Assembly (NCBI GenBank): GCA_903845315.1
Contig: CAIMWY010000036.1
Location: 1-10,545 of the forward strand
DNA from: an uncultured Burkholderiales bacterium
Lineage (GTDB): Bacteria > Pseudomonadota > Gammaproteobacteria > Burkholderiales > Burkholderiaceae
Length of the DNA: 10,545 nt
Direction of reading: 5' to 3'
Shown: one piece after another, positions 1 to 6,323 of the stretch
Layout of the letters: each line of letters starts with the position of its first letter
Numbering within the stretch: position 1 is the stretch's first letter
Program-made: the position numbers and the translations under genes
The notes under the pieces: generated by a model
Told to the model about the DNA's origin: nothing
The model's database searches: none
Seen by the model: the letters and a program-made list of their open reading frames with translations, nothing else

Positions 1-1710
1 ACTTGCGCTGTAGCTGTAAGTAACAGGACCAGTCGTACTCACAGATGAGCCTGAATTGGTTTCTATGAATTGCCCGTTAGCACCAATGCAAGACCCTGTG
101 CAAATCAAGTTAGCAACTGCTGCCGCTTCTGCATCGGTACTCCCTGGTACAACGCGAGTTGATGTTTTAAGAATGGCACGAGCCGATGTTGTTGCATTCG
201 TACCTGCCGAGCGAGGGACCAAGCTGCAACTCCAATTCCCGTTATTCGAGGCACAACCTGGAGTGCCATTTGCCGCTAAAGTTCCATTGCCATCGGCCAA
301 AACTAACTGAACATTGACAGGAGATCCTTCTTGCCAACCCCAGATATTGGGTTGCAACCAAGTGCCACCATTTGCATTGGCTTGAATGAGCTCGGTGATG
401 GTGAGATTCTTTCCTTTATTAACGCCTGTGTTGTCTCCATCCACGGCTTCCACAACGAACTTACCTGTTGTTGAGTTCCAGTGAATACGGGTATTGGCTT
501 GGTTCGTTCCAGAACTGTTGGTTGTGACGAAAGACTTTTTTAACCAGACGTTGAATGAGACACCATCGATGTCATCTAAAAACTTTTTACTGATTAAGTT
601 TTTAGTCAGTTGGCCCACAGATTTTTTGTAGGTGTAGATTTTTTGCTGGTTATTTTGGTCGCTATACAGTGTGTCGCCATCTGCTGGCATGCCAGCAGCA
701 TCAGGGAACCACACCCCCCAGTAACTCGCCCAGCCGCGAGTTGTCTCGTCCGTTTGATTTTTCTTGATGCTGAATCCGCCGCTCAGATTGAGCCGACTGC
801 CGAATGCATCGGCACCCGTTGTGATGTTGGGGTCGTTGTTGTAGAGCCAAGTTTCCCATACGTTTTGGTACCCATTTGACATTCGTCTGTCGTAGCAAAT
901 GTCCTTATCTGCCAAGGCGTCAGCCGTGAGTACTCTGGCCAAATAAAAATTGGGTTTGAACGAAAATTTTGAATACATTTCCCGATGATTGCCCGGCACG
1001 TTCAGGCCTGGTCCCGTATCACTGACATTGACAATGCCCATTCCGGATTGAACTTCTCCATTCGACAGGGTATAGCCAATAGTTCCTTGGTTGATGCGAT
1101 ATGTCACCCCGTCATCCCACATGCCCTTTTGGTAAACCTTGATTTGCGTCGGTGAAACCTCTGCGTGGCCAAAGCCTCCAGCACAAACGTTGGAGGTATT
1201 GGGGCCCTCACAATAATCCATCATCCAATTGCCCAGTGGCGGCGCGACTGCCACGCCATTGGTGATGTCCACATAGACGTGAATTTTTTTGGAAGTTGCA
1301 ACACCATTGTTGATGTCAAGTGCCGATAGCCATAAACGCACGATCAAGTGGCCTCTAGAGTCTGAGCCTGATTCGATGGTGGCTTTCTCGTATTTTGGTG
1401 TTTGATCTGTCGATGCTGCGCTCGTTGTGGTCTGCTCGTTGCTGTCTTCGCAAGTGCCTTTTTGCACCCATGCAACGTACTTTCCTTGACCTGCACGCTC
1501 TTCAGGTTTCGTATTTTTTAAGAAGCATGCAACAGTTTTAACCAAGCTAAATGCATCGGTTGTGTCATCGTTGTTGTATGTCGTTTGGAGATTGGTGACG
1601 TATTCAGATGAAGTTGATGGTAGGTTCACCGCATAGGCAGCGCCAGAGATCGCGGTTATCAAACCCATACAAAAGTGGCTCAATAAATACTGGTTTTTTA
1701 TGTATCGCAC
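1..1710 (-). CDS. Large exported protein of unknown function (C-terminus beyond the window)
   Basis: Seen: starting at the GTG at 1708-1710, the minus strand reads 570 codons without a stop up to the window edge, so the gene is partial. The start is fixed by an AAGGAG Shine-Dalgarno with 6-base spacing. Residues 1-27 form a Sec signal peptide (basic MRYIKNQ, hydrophobic stretch, AYA cleavage site before V28). The mature part is rich in Asn, Thr, Ser and Gly with many aromatic residues, for example the Trp/Tyr cluster around 326-335 (GWASYWGVWF). There are paired cysteines at 486/495 and 537/541. No membrane segments, catalytic motifs or known repeats were recognised. It follows the small lipoprotein gene after 13 bases, so the two are probably cotranscribed. 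Inference: a periplasmic, surface or secreted beta-rich protein. The family is not recognised and no function is claimed. An alternative start at Met15 (1668) would remove the basic part of the signal peptide. Confidence 0.85.
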   Translation of the reverse strand, partial: MRYIKNQYLLSHFCMGLITAISGAAYAVNLPSTSSEYVTNLQTTYNNDDTTDAFSLVKTVACFLKNTKPEERAGQGKYVAWVQKGTCEDSNEQTTTSAASTDQTPKYEKATIESGSDSRGHLIVRLWLSALDINNGVATSKKIHVYVDITNGVAVAPPLGNWMMDYCEGPNTSNVCAGGFGHAEVSPTQIKVYQKGMWDDGVTYRINQGTIGYTLSNGEVQSGMGIVNVSDTGPGLNVPGNHREMYSKFSFKPNFYLARVLTADALADKDICYDRRMSNGYQNVWETWLYNNDPNITTGADAFGSRLNLSGGFSIKKNQTDETTRGWASYWGVWFPDAAGMPADGDTLYSDQNNQQKIYTYKKSVGQLTKNLISKKFLDDIDGVSFNVWLKKSFVTTNSSGTNQANTRIHWNSTTGKFVVEAVDGDNTGVNKGKNLTITELIQANANGGTWLQPNIWGWQEGSPVNVQLVLADGNGTLAANGTPGCASNNGNWSCSLVPRSAGTNATTSARAILKTSTRVVPGSTDAEAAAVANLICTGSCIGANGQFIETNSGSSVSTTGPVTYSYSAS

Positions 1711-1723
1711 AGCTGTCTCCTTC

Positions 1724-1888
1724 TCAGTTTTGTGGGGGTACCGTTGCAATCGCAGCTGGCATGGTGAAATTGGCTGGGGTGCTGACAGTGCCTAGAGTTC
1801 CAGAGCCAGATGCGGATCCTCCGCCCCCACCGCAAGCACTGCACAATGCAGACATCACCACTAAGATGATTCTTAGATTCGTATTCAT
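1724..1888 (-). CDS. Small predicted lipoprotein (54 aa)
   Basis: Seen: an ATG at 1886-1888 is preceded by AAGGAG (1894-1899) at a 5-base spacing. The frame stays open 24 codons further upstream, but the ribosome binding site decides for this start. The product has a short hydrophobic N-terminus followed by ALCSAC and five glycines, which reads as a lipoprotein signal with Cys19 as the lipidated residue. The residue at -3 is Cys rather than the usual Leu. The residue after Cys19 is Gly, not Asp, so sorting to the outer membrane would be expected. The remaining 35 residues are Gly/Ser/Thr/Pro/Ala-rich and look disordered. Family knowledge: very short 'SACGGGGG' lipoproteins are common in Burkholderiales, usually without known function. 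Context: it lies directly upstream of the exported-protein gene, so it may be an anchor or partner for that protein; this is inference. Confidence 0.75.
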   Translation of the reverse strand: MNTNLRIILVVMSALCSACGGGGGSASGSGTLGTVSTPANFTMPAAIATVPPQN

Positions 1889-2002
1889 TTCAGCTCCTTC
1901 GATACTTTTGAGAACTTTCATTATTATTGTCATAGTCAAGATTTCGTAATAGAAAACCATATTTTTTTAAATATTCTCTAAAGCCGATTCTGAATTATTT
2001 CA
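1889..2002. promoter_or_regulatory. AT-rich divergent intergenic region
   Basis: This 114-base stretch separates the lipoprotein gene (minus) from the TonB-like gene (plus) and must hold both promoters. It is clearly AT-rich, with runs such as ATTTTTTTAAATATT near 1960-1975. On the minus strand a TTGACT hexamer lies near 1932-1937, but no -10 element sits at a convincing distance, so no specific promoter is assigned. The lipoprotein side has a clear Shine-Dalgarno; the plus-strand gene has none. Confidence 0.4.
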
Positions 2003-2740
2003 ATGAAAAAGTATTGCATTTCAATTTTTATAAGTGCCGTAGTTCACTTGCTAGTTATTTATCATTCATATGGGGAGAAGAATAATTTCAAGCAAGCGCA
2101 CAGCATAGTTTTGAAAGCAAGACTGCATCCGACAGCTGGCCTTTCATCCGTTCCCAAGAGTCCCGCTCATCCGGCATTTGGTGGACCGGATAGTTGGAAT
2201 GCAACCGAGTCAATTCGGATTCCTTCTATCCAAGAAGGGGTGCAGGCTATGGTTCGATCGAACGTGGATACCGTCAAAGAAATTGTTGTCCCGTTGGCGT
2301 TGGGGCCAGTCGACAACCCCAGTGATTTTTCAGTCCAGCCACCTCAAATCAATAACCCGGATGACAAGCCTGTAGGGCCGTTTGGGGGGGATGCCTCCGG
2401 CAATGCTTTCAAAACCATACCCAGAGAAAATAAAAACTCGATGGAGGACATCAACAAGCGGCGTTACGCAGAAAAAATGCTTCAAGTTGATCAAAGAATT
2501 TACATTCTCAAGAGTTTTATCGTCATTCGGAATTCAGAACTTTTGGCAAAAGAACGGCCCACAAGTTGTCGAATTCGATTCGACAGCCACGCTCAATTTG
2601 CAAAAGTAGAGTGCATACCGATAGCGGCTGTGGCTCAAGAGATCGGCTACTTTGTTGGGGAAACAAAGTTTGTCTCAAGTGCACACGATTACCCCTATTG
2701 CCTCAGATGGGGATATGAAAATTCCGAACTTAAGTGCTGA
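2003..2740 (+). CDS. TonB/TolA-like inner-membrane-anchored protein with cysteine-rich C-terminus
   Basis: Seen: 245 codons, ATG start with no obvious Shine-Dalgarno upstream. Residues 4-20 form one hydrophobic segment after MKK, so the predicted topology is a single N-terminal anchor with a periplasmic body. Inside the anchor is S11-A-V-V-H15, which matches the Ser-x3-His motif of TonB membrane anchors (Ser16/His20 in E. coli TonB, needed for ExbB/ExbD coupling). Residues 45-145 are Pro/Gly/Asn-rich and probably extended, as in TonB. The last 60 residues hold four cysteines (189, 204, 233, 245), with CRIRFDSHAQFAKVEC resembling a small beta hairpin; two disulfides are possible. The usual TonB C-terminal sequence pattern is not evident and no ExbB/ExbD genes are present. 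The gene is AT-richer than the catabolic cluster. Inference: an atypical energy transducer or another envelope-spanning protein. Best treated as a hypothetical protein with a TonB-like anchor. Confidence 0.7.
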   Translation: MKKYCISIFISAVVHLLVIYHSYGEKNNFKQAHSIVLKARLHPTAGLSSVPKSPAHPAFGGPDSWNATESIRIPSIQEGVQAMVRSNVDTVKEIVVPLALGPVDNPSDFSVQPPQINNPDDKPVGPFGGDASGNAFKTIPRENKNSMEDINKRRYAEKMLQVDQRIYILKSFIVIRNSELLAKERPTSCRIRFDSHAQFAKVECIPIAAVAQEIGYFVGETKFVSSAHDYPYCLRWGYENSELKC

Positions 2741-2768
2741 CCCAGAAATTTTTTAAAAGCGTCAGCGA

Positions 2769-3275
2769 CTAAAAAATAACCAGTCCCCGCCCCATGTCTT
2801 GGTCGATGCGGCTTTGGCGGGGTTGCGTCGCAACCAGGGTGATGGGGCGCAGGGCTTGAGCGACTTTGAGGGTTACCGCAGACACTGGCATAGGGCTTTG
2901 GACCTGGAATCTAATTTCGAATGGCGTTTCATGCCGGTGGGCGTCAGGTGCGATCACTGACTGCATGGTGAGTTCGCGAAAATGCTTTTGCACAGATCCC
3001 TCATCGGGCCAATGCCAAACATTCATGCGTAAGCTCCGCCCTGTGGTGGATTGAATTTCTATTCCTGTTTGTACTGTGTCTTGTATTTTGATCCATTGGG
3101 CGTGAAAGTCTTCGTTGCTCATGGCTGCCATGGTGCTGAGAAATGGCAACCATGCTTGTTGCGGTGCGAGAAGACGCTGACTCAATGTTGCCAAATTCAA
3201 ATACAGCGTGACATTGCGTTGAATCCGAAAATCGCAAAACCGTCTAGGGCCCAGCCTATCGGATGGGTGTCCCAA
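2769..3275 (-). CDS. Hypothetical protein, probably a 5'-truncated remnant
   Basis: Seen: an open minus-strand frame whose last stop before it is at 3330-3332. The only start near its beginning is a TTG at 3273-3275 without a ribosome binding site. ATGs at 3131 and 3122 also lack one. From about codon 21 onward the translation looks like real protein, with amphipathic and hydrophobic stretches (LYLNLATLSQRLLAPQQAW and later FEIRFQVQSPMPVSAVTLKV). The first 20 codons overlap, in a different frame, the YHYH-domain remnant at 3197-3361, so they are unlikely to be genuine. It converges on the TonB-like gene with a 28-base gap. The family is not recognised. The pattern could fit the C-terminal end of a pilus-assembly (PilN-like) protein, but that is a weak impression only. 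Most likely this is the 3' part of a gene that lost its beginning at a rearrangement. Confidence 0.4.
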   Translation of the reverse strand: MGHPSDRLGPRRFCDFRIQRNVTLYLNLATLSQRLLAPQQAWLPFLSTMAAMSNEDFHAQWIKIQDTVQTGIEIQSTTGRSLRMNVWHWPDEGSVQKHFRELTMQSVIAPDAHRHETPFEIRFQVQSPMPVSAVTLKVAQALRPITLVATQPRQSRIDQDMGRGLVIF

Positions 3276-3361
3276 TAGCTGGCCGACTGTCCGGCCATCA
3301 AGCAGGTGGGCGCTGCGTGGTAGGGGTAGTCATCCGCACGGCCGGCGTGTCGCCGACAGTC
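3197..3361 (-). pseudogene. Decayed YHYH-domain protein gene fragment
   Basis: Seen: reading the minus strand from 3361 in this frame gives RHAGRADDYPYHAAPTCLM, then a short linker YWDTHPIGWALDGFAIFGF, and a stop at 3197-3199. Another stop lies directly upstream (3362-3364). Family knowledge: YHYH-domain proteins, mostly exported, carry a Gly-His-x-Gly ... Tyr-His-Tyr-His ... Cys-Leu segment followed by a Gly-Trp/Tyr-Ala-x-Asp-Gly-Phe-x-Ile-Tyr/Phe-Gly segment in this order. Both blocks are present. The first signature His of YHYH has become Pro (YPYH), and the fragment lacks any N-terminus, signal peptide or start codon. After GFNAM the resemblance ends abruptly at about 3212, where the neighbouring unknown frame begins to look coding. 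It is therefore read as a degraded, internally retained fragment of a gene now lost. Confidence 0.6.
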
Positions 3362-3455
3362 TCATACGTTCCCTCTATGTACGATCAGCCTTTGAATGAC
3401 CCCGCAAAGATACCATCAAGGAACCATGACTTTGATTGGTCGGAGGCCTTTTAAC
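3362..3455. other. Short stretch without recognisable content
   Basis: This lies between the YHYH remnant and the end of the LysR gene. All frames are broken by stops within a few codons, and no terminator hairpin with a T-run was seen at the LysR 3' end. It may be further decayed sequence from the same lost gene. Confidence 0.4.
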
Positions 3456-4349
3456 TCAATGGACTGGCAGGTTGCGCATCAGCACATCGCAAAAATATTC
3501 TGCAGGTGGCGTCAACGGCAATTCAATGCGCCGCACCAATACGATCGACGGAGCGGGCAAATTTTCTTTCAAATTCAGCGCTTGCAGCAGGTCTTTCGTC
3601 ATGGGGTTGTTCATCCATTGCGCGGGCAGCATGGCCAGCAAATCTGTTTGTGCCAAAGCCACCAACACCGACATGGTCGAGCGGGCTTGAAACATCACCC
3701 TGGGTGGAGGCAAGTTGTAGCTGGCAAATAAGCGTGCCAAGTCTTCTTCGGCGTTGTAGTCGATGGCGGTGGTGGCCCACTCAGAGTTGACCAAACCTTT
3801 CAAGCTTTTGGCGTGGGCGAGTGGGTGATTTTTTCGTCCTAAAACAACGCGTGTGTTTTTGCACAGGTGCTGCATTGACAGCCCCGACGCTGGGGGCTGG
3901 TGCGGGGCCGCACCTAAATAAAAATCAATGCTGCCCTCGCGCAATGCGCTCTCTACTGCTGGGAATAAGTTCTCACTGATGAGCAGTCGAACCTTCGGGA
4001 ACGCCTTGCGAAACACGGGCAACGCCGAAGGCAGCATGCCCACGTGGGGCATGATGGACAGTGCCGCAGACACCGTGCCTTCGTAGTCACCCCCTACCTG
4101 CTGCACTTCTTCGCGCGCGCGCCGGGCCTCATGCACGATGGCACTGGCTCGCAAATGAAATCTCTGGCCTTCAGTCGTCAACGCCATGCCTGTGGTGTGG
4201 CGAACAAACAAATCCACCCCCAATTCTTTTTCGAGTGAGCGAATACTTCGTGTCAAAGCTGGTTGTGGCAGCTCAAGTCGCCGGGCCGCTGCGCGAAGAC
4301 TGCCTTGATCGACGATGGCCAAGAGGTGCTGCAGTTGATCAAGTTTCAT
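3456..4349 (-). CDS. LysR-family transcriptional regulator
   Basis: Role: DNA-binding regulator, probably responding to the substrate or an intermediate of the divergent catabolic operon. Seen: 297 residues, the normal LysR length. The N-terminal winged helix-turn-helix covers about residues 1-60: MKLDQLQHLLAIVDQGSLRAA opens it, then A-A-R-R-L-x-L-x-Q-P-A-L-T-R-S-I-R-S-L-E, ending in LGVDLFVR. The remainder (about 90-297) is the two-lobed effector-binding domain. The start at 4347-4349 is fixed by family alignment; there is no strong Shine-Dalgarno. The gene is divergent from the Bug receptor gene, with a 140-base shared control region holding a T-N11-A dyad 20 bases from its own start codon. 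That position fits autoregulation combined with control of the operon. The inducer cannot be read from the sequence. Identity as a LysR protein is secure; the target assignment is inferred from position. Confidence 0.95.
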   Translation of the reverse strand: MKLDQLQHLLAIVDQGSLRAAARRLELPQPALTRSIRSLEKELGVDLFVRHTTGMALTTEGQRFHLRASAIVHEARRAREEVQQVGGDYEGTVSAALSIMPHVGMLPSALPVFRKAFPKVRLLISENLFPAVESALREGSIDFYLGAAPHQPPASGLSMQHLCKNTRVVLGRKNHPLAHAKSLKGLVNSEWATTAIDYNAEEDLARLFASYNLPPPRVMFQARSTMSVLVALAQTDLLAMLPAQWMNNPMTKDLLQALNLKENLPAPSIVLVRRIELPLTPPAEYFCDVLMRNLPVH

Positions 4350-4489
4350 TGTGCTGGGGTAAATATGGATGATTCAAATAATAGATCACTTTGTGAAAAA
4401 TACCATCTTATTTAAATCTCCCTGGGTGTCTAAAGTCACTCGCAGACGCACAAGGCGATGCGACGTTGACAACCCATAGGAGACAAACC
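4350..4489. promoter_or_regulatory. Divergent control region between LysR and the catabolic operon
   Basis: These 140 bases must carry the promoters for both directions. The left half is AT-rich and contains the LysR-type dyad at 4370-4388 and an adjoining small palindrome at 4386-4396 (TCAC-TTT-GTGA). A tentative plus-strand promoter is TTGTGA (4391-4396) with a 16-base spacer to TAAATC (4413-4418). Its -10 match is poor, consistent with an activator-dependent promoter, but it is uncertain. A clean AGGAGA ribosome binding site (4478-4483) serves the receptor gene. Confidence 0.5.
4370..4388. promoter_or_regulatory. Candidate LysR-type binding site (TGAT-N11-ATCA)
   Basis: TGAT at 4370-4373 and ATCA at 4385-4388 are perfect inverted repeats separated by 11 bases. 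This gives the T-N11-A arrangement typical of LysR recognition boxes. The site lies in the divergent region next to the regulator gene, where such boxes are normally found. A dyad of this size can occur by chance, so confidence is moderate. Confidence 0.5.
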
Positions 4490-5470
4490 ATGCCATATAA
4501 AACGGTCAAACACTATTTGCCAAAACTGGCACTCGCCTTGGTCACGGCCTTAAGCGGCGCAGCTTTGATGGCGCAAACCTGGCCCAACAAGCCGGTGCGC
4601 GTGATCGTCCCTGTTGGGCCTGGTTCTGCACCCGATGTGATTGCACGCTTGCTGTCCGATCGTTTGGGTATGGCTTGGGGTCAAGGCGTGGTGGTCGAAA
4701 ACCGTCCGGGCGCTGGCGGCATTCCGGGCATGTCAATGCTGGCGCGATCAGCCAACGACGGCTACACCATTGGCTTTGTGCCAGCGGCCATGGGCACCAT
4801 CACCCCTTTGGTATTCAAAAACCCGCAGTTCAACCCAGACACCGATTTGTTGCCTGTGGCTACGGTGGGCATCAGCCCCTTGATGGTCGTCACGCCCACC
4901 AGCACCGGCATTCAAAATTTGAGCGATTTAGAAAAAGCCTCTAAAGCCAATCCTGGCAAGGTCAACTTTGCGGCGCCTCAGTTGAATTCGCTGCCGCATT
5001 TGGCGGTCGAGGTGGTCAGCAAGTCAGGTCAGATGGGCTTGTTCACGGTGCCATACGCCACGCCACCGGCTGCCATCAATGCGGTACTCGCGGGGGACGC
5101 CACGGTCACCGCCGACGGCATCCCTAGCCTGATCAGCCATGTGCGTGCAGGCAAGCTCAAAGCACTTGCGGTCACTTCAGCACAACGCTTGCCGGGACTT
5201 GACTTTCCTACGGTCGCTGAAACCTACCCGGGTTATGAGGTGATTGGTTGGTTTCAAATCATCGTGCCCGCCGGCACACCTGCCGCTGTGAACGAGCGCA
5301 TCAACCGCGATGTCAACCGCATCTTGCAGCAACCCGACATGGTGGCGCGCTTGGCTGAGCTTGGCATCTACCCCAAGCTTGACAGCCTAAGTGGGGCACG
5401 TGAATTTTTTGTAGAGCAACAGAAGGCGATGAAAAAGCTGGTGCTCGAACTTGGCATTCAGCCGCAGTAA
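4490..5470 (+). CDS. Bug-family tripartite tricarboxylate transporter substrate-binding protein
   Basis: Role: periplasmic receptor (TctC/Bug family) that binds an organic acid, for a TTT-type transporter or for sensing. Seen: 326 residues from the ATG at 4490, chosen because AGGAGA (4478-4483) sits 6 bases upstream; a TTG 24 bases earlier is in frame but has no such site. Residues 1-28 form a signal peptide (basic start, hydrophobic core, LMA before QTWP). Family hallmarks follow in order: WPNKPVRVIVPVGPG with D-V-I-A-R, ENRPGAGG, then PGKVNFAAP, and near the end RLPGLDFPTVAE, GWFQIIVPAGTP. The usual Pro-Gly-Gly-x3-Asp is here PGSAPD. Context: first gene of the operon, divergent from LysR. 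No TctA/TctB membrane genes are adjacent, which is common for Bug receptors in Burkholderiales. The ligand is unknown; the neighbours suggest a cyclic or aromatic carboxylate. Confidence 0.95.
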   Translation: MPYKTVKHYLPKLALALVTALSGAALMAQTWPNKPVRVIVPVGPGSAPDVIARLLSDRLGMAWGQGVVVENRPGAGGIPGMSMLARSANDGYTIGFVPAAMGTITPLVFKNPQFNPDTDLLPVATVGISPLMVVTPTSTGIQNLSDLEKASKANPGKVNFAAPQLNSLPHLAVEVVSKSGQMGLFTVPYATPPAAINAVLAGDATVTADGIPSLISHVRAGKLKALAVTSAQRLPGLDFPTVAETYPGYEVIGWFQIIVPAGTPAAVNERINRDVNRILQQPDMVARLAELGIYPKLDSLSGAREFFVEQQKAMKKLVLELGIQPQ

Positions 5471-5551
5471 CTTTTCCAAAACTTCTCTCAATGATTCACT
5501 TCGACCCAAGTGGGGCGGAGTTTGGTTGCGCAATATTCATAGGAGCACAAG

Positions 5552-6313
5552 ATGTCAGATCGAAAAAAAGCACTCGTCACAGGTGGCGCCACAGGCATTG
5601 GCCGCAGCGCAGTGATGGCACTGGCTGCGGCAGGCTATGACGTGGCGATCAATTACAGCTCGAGCAAGGCAGCGGCCGAGGACGTTGCCAAACAAGCCCA
5701 GACCTTGGGCGCGCAAACGCTGTTGCTGCATTGTGATGTGAGCGACGATGCGGCCGTTCGCCAGATGTTGGACCAGGTCGGACAGACCTTTGGCCACCTG
5801 GACGCGCTGATCAACAACGCAGGTACCACGGCCAGTTGGAAGATCAAAGACCTAGAAAGTCTAGACATGGACGAGTGGGACCGAACCTTCGCGGTCAATG
5901 TTCGTGGCACCTTTCAAGTCAGCCGCGCCGCCGTGCCTTGGTTGAAAAAGGGCAAGCAACCATCCATTGTGAACACCGCCAGCATTGTGGGTATGCGGCC
6001 CGGCCCTCAACCTTTGCCTTATGCCGCCAGCAAAGCAGCGCTCATTAACCTGACCAAGACGCTGGCTTGGAATCTTGGACCCGACATCCGTGTCAACGCC
6101 GTGGCCCCGGGTTGGATGGAAGGCGATTGGATGGAGCGCATGTTGGGCGAAAAGTACGAGCCCTTCATGACCGCTCGTGCCAAGGCCACACCGCTCAAGC
6201 GCTGCGTTACAGCAGACGATGTGGCCGAGGTGATGCTTAACCTGATTCAGAGCAACCGTTTTGTGACGGGTGAGATTGTGGTGATCGATGGTGGCTTCAC
6301 CAGTTCAACCTGA
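5552..6313 (+). CDS. SDR-family oxidoreductase (FabG-like)
   Basis: Role: NADP(H)-dependent oxidation of a hydroxyl or reduction of a keto group on a pathway intermediate. Seen: 253 residues, normal for classical SDRs. Cofactor motif T10-G-G-A-T-G-I-G17; D62-V after the fourth strand; N88-N-A-G91; catalytic N116, S144, Y157 and K161 (YAASK); then the VNAVAPGW loop and a C-terminal DGGF. The end of the second strand is INYSSS, without the acidic residue that marks NAD preference, so NADP(H) is favoured (inference). AGGAG at 5541-5545 lies 6 bases before the ATG. It follows the receptor gene after 81 bases and precedes the ligase by 10 bases, so it is very probably cotranscribed with the ligase. 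It resembles 3-oxoacyl-ACP reductases in general pattern, but its place beside an acyl/aryl activating enzyme points to catabolism. The exact substrate is unknown. Confidence 0.93.
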   Translation: MSDRKKALVTGGATGIGRSAVMALAAAGYDVAINYSSSKAAAEDVAKQAQTLGAQTLLLHCDVSDDAAVRQMLDQVGQTFGHLDALINNAGTTASWKIKDLESLDMDEWDRTFAVNVRGTFQVSRAAVPWLKKGKQPSIVNTASIVGMRPGPQPLPYAASKAALINLTKTLAWNLGPDIRVNAVAPGWMEGDWMERMLGEKYEPFMTARAKATPLKRCVTADDVAEVMLNLIQSNRFVTGEIVVIDGGFTSST

Positions 6314-6323
6314 GGTGAGTGAG

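Noticed and set aside
56..1949. Several short plus-strand open frames
   Set aside because: They overlap the continuous minus-strand frame with a signal peptide and the small lipoprotein gene. None has a convincing ribosome binding site or domain.
2736..2766. GCTGAC...GTCAGC inverted repeat between the TonB-like gene and the convergent unknown frame as a terminator
   Set aside because: The arms are six bases and the T-run lies inside a long loop rather than after the stem, so it does not fit an intrinsic terminator.
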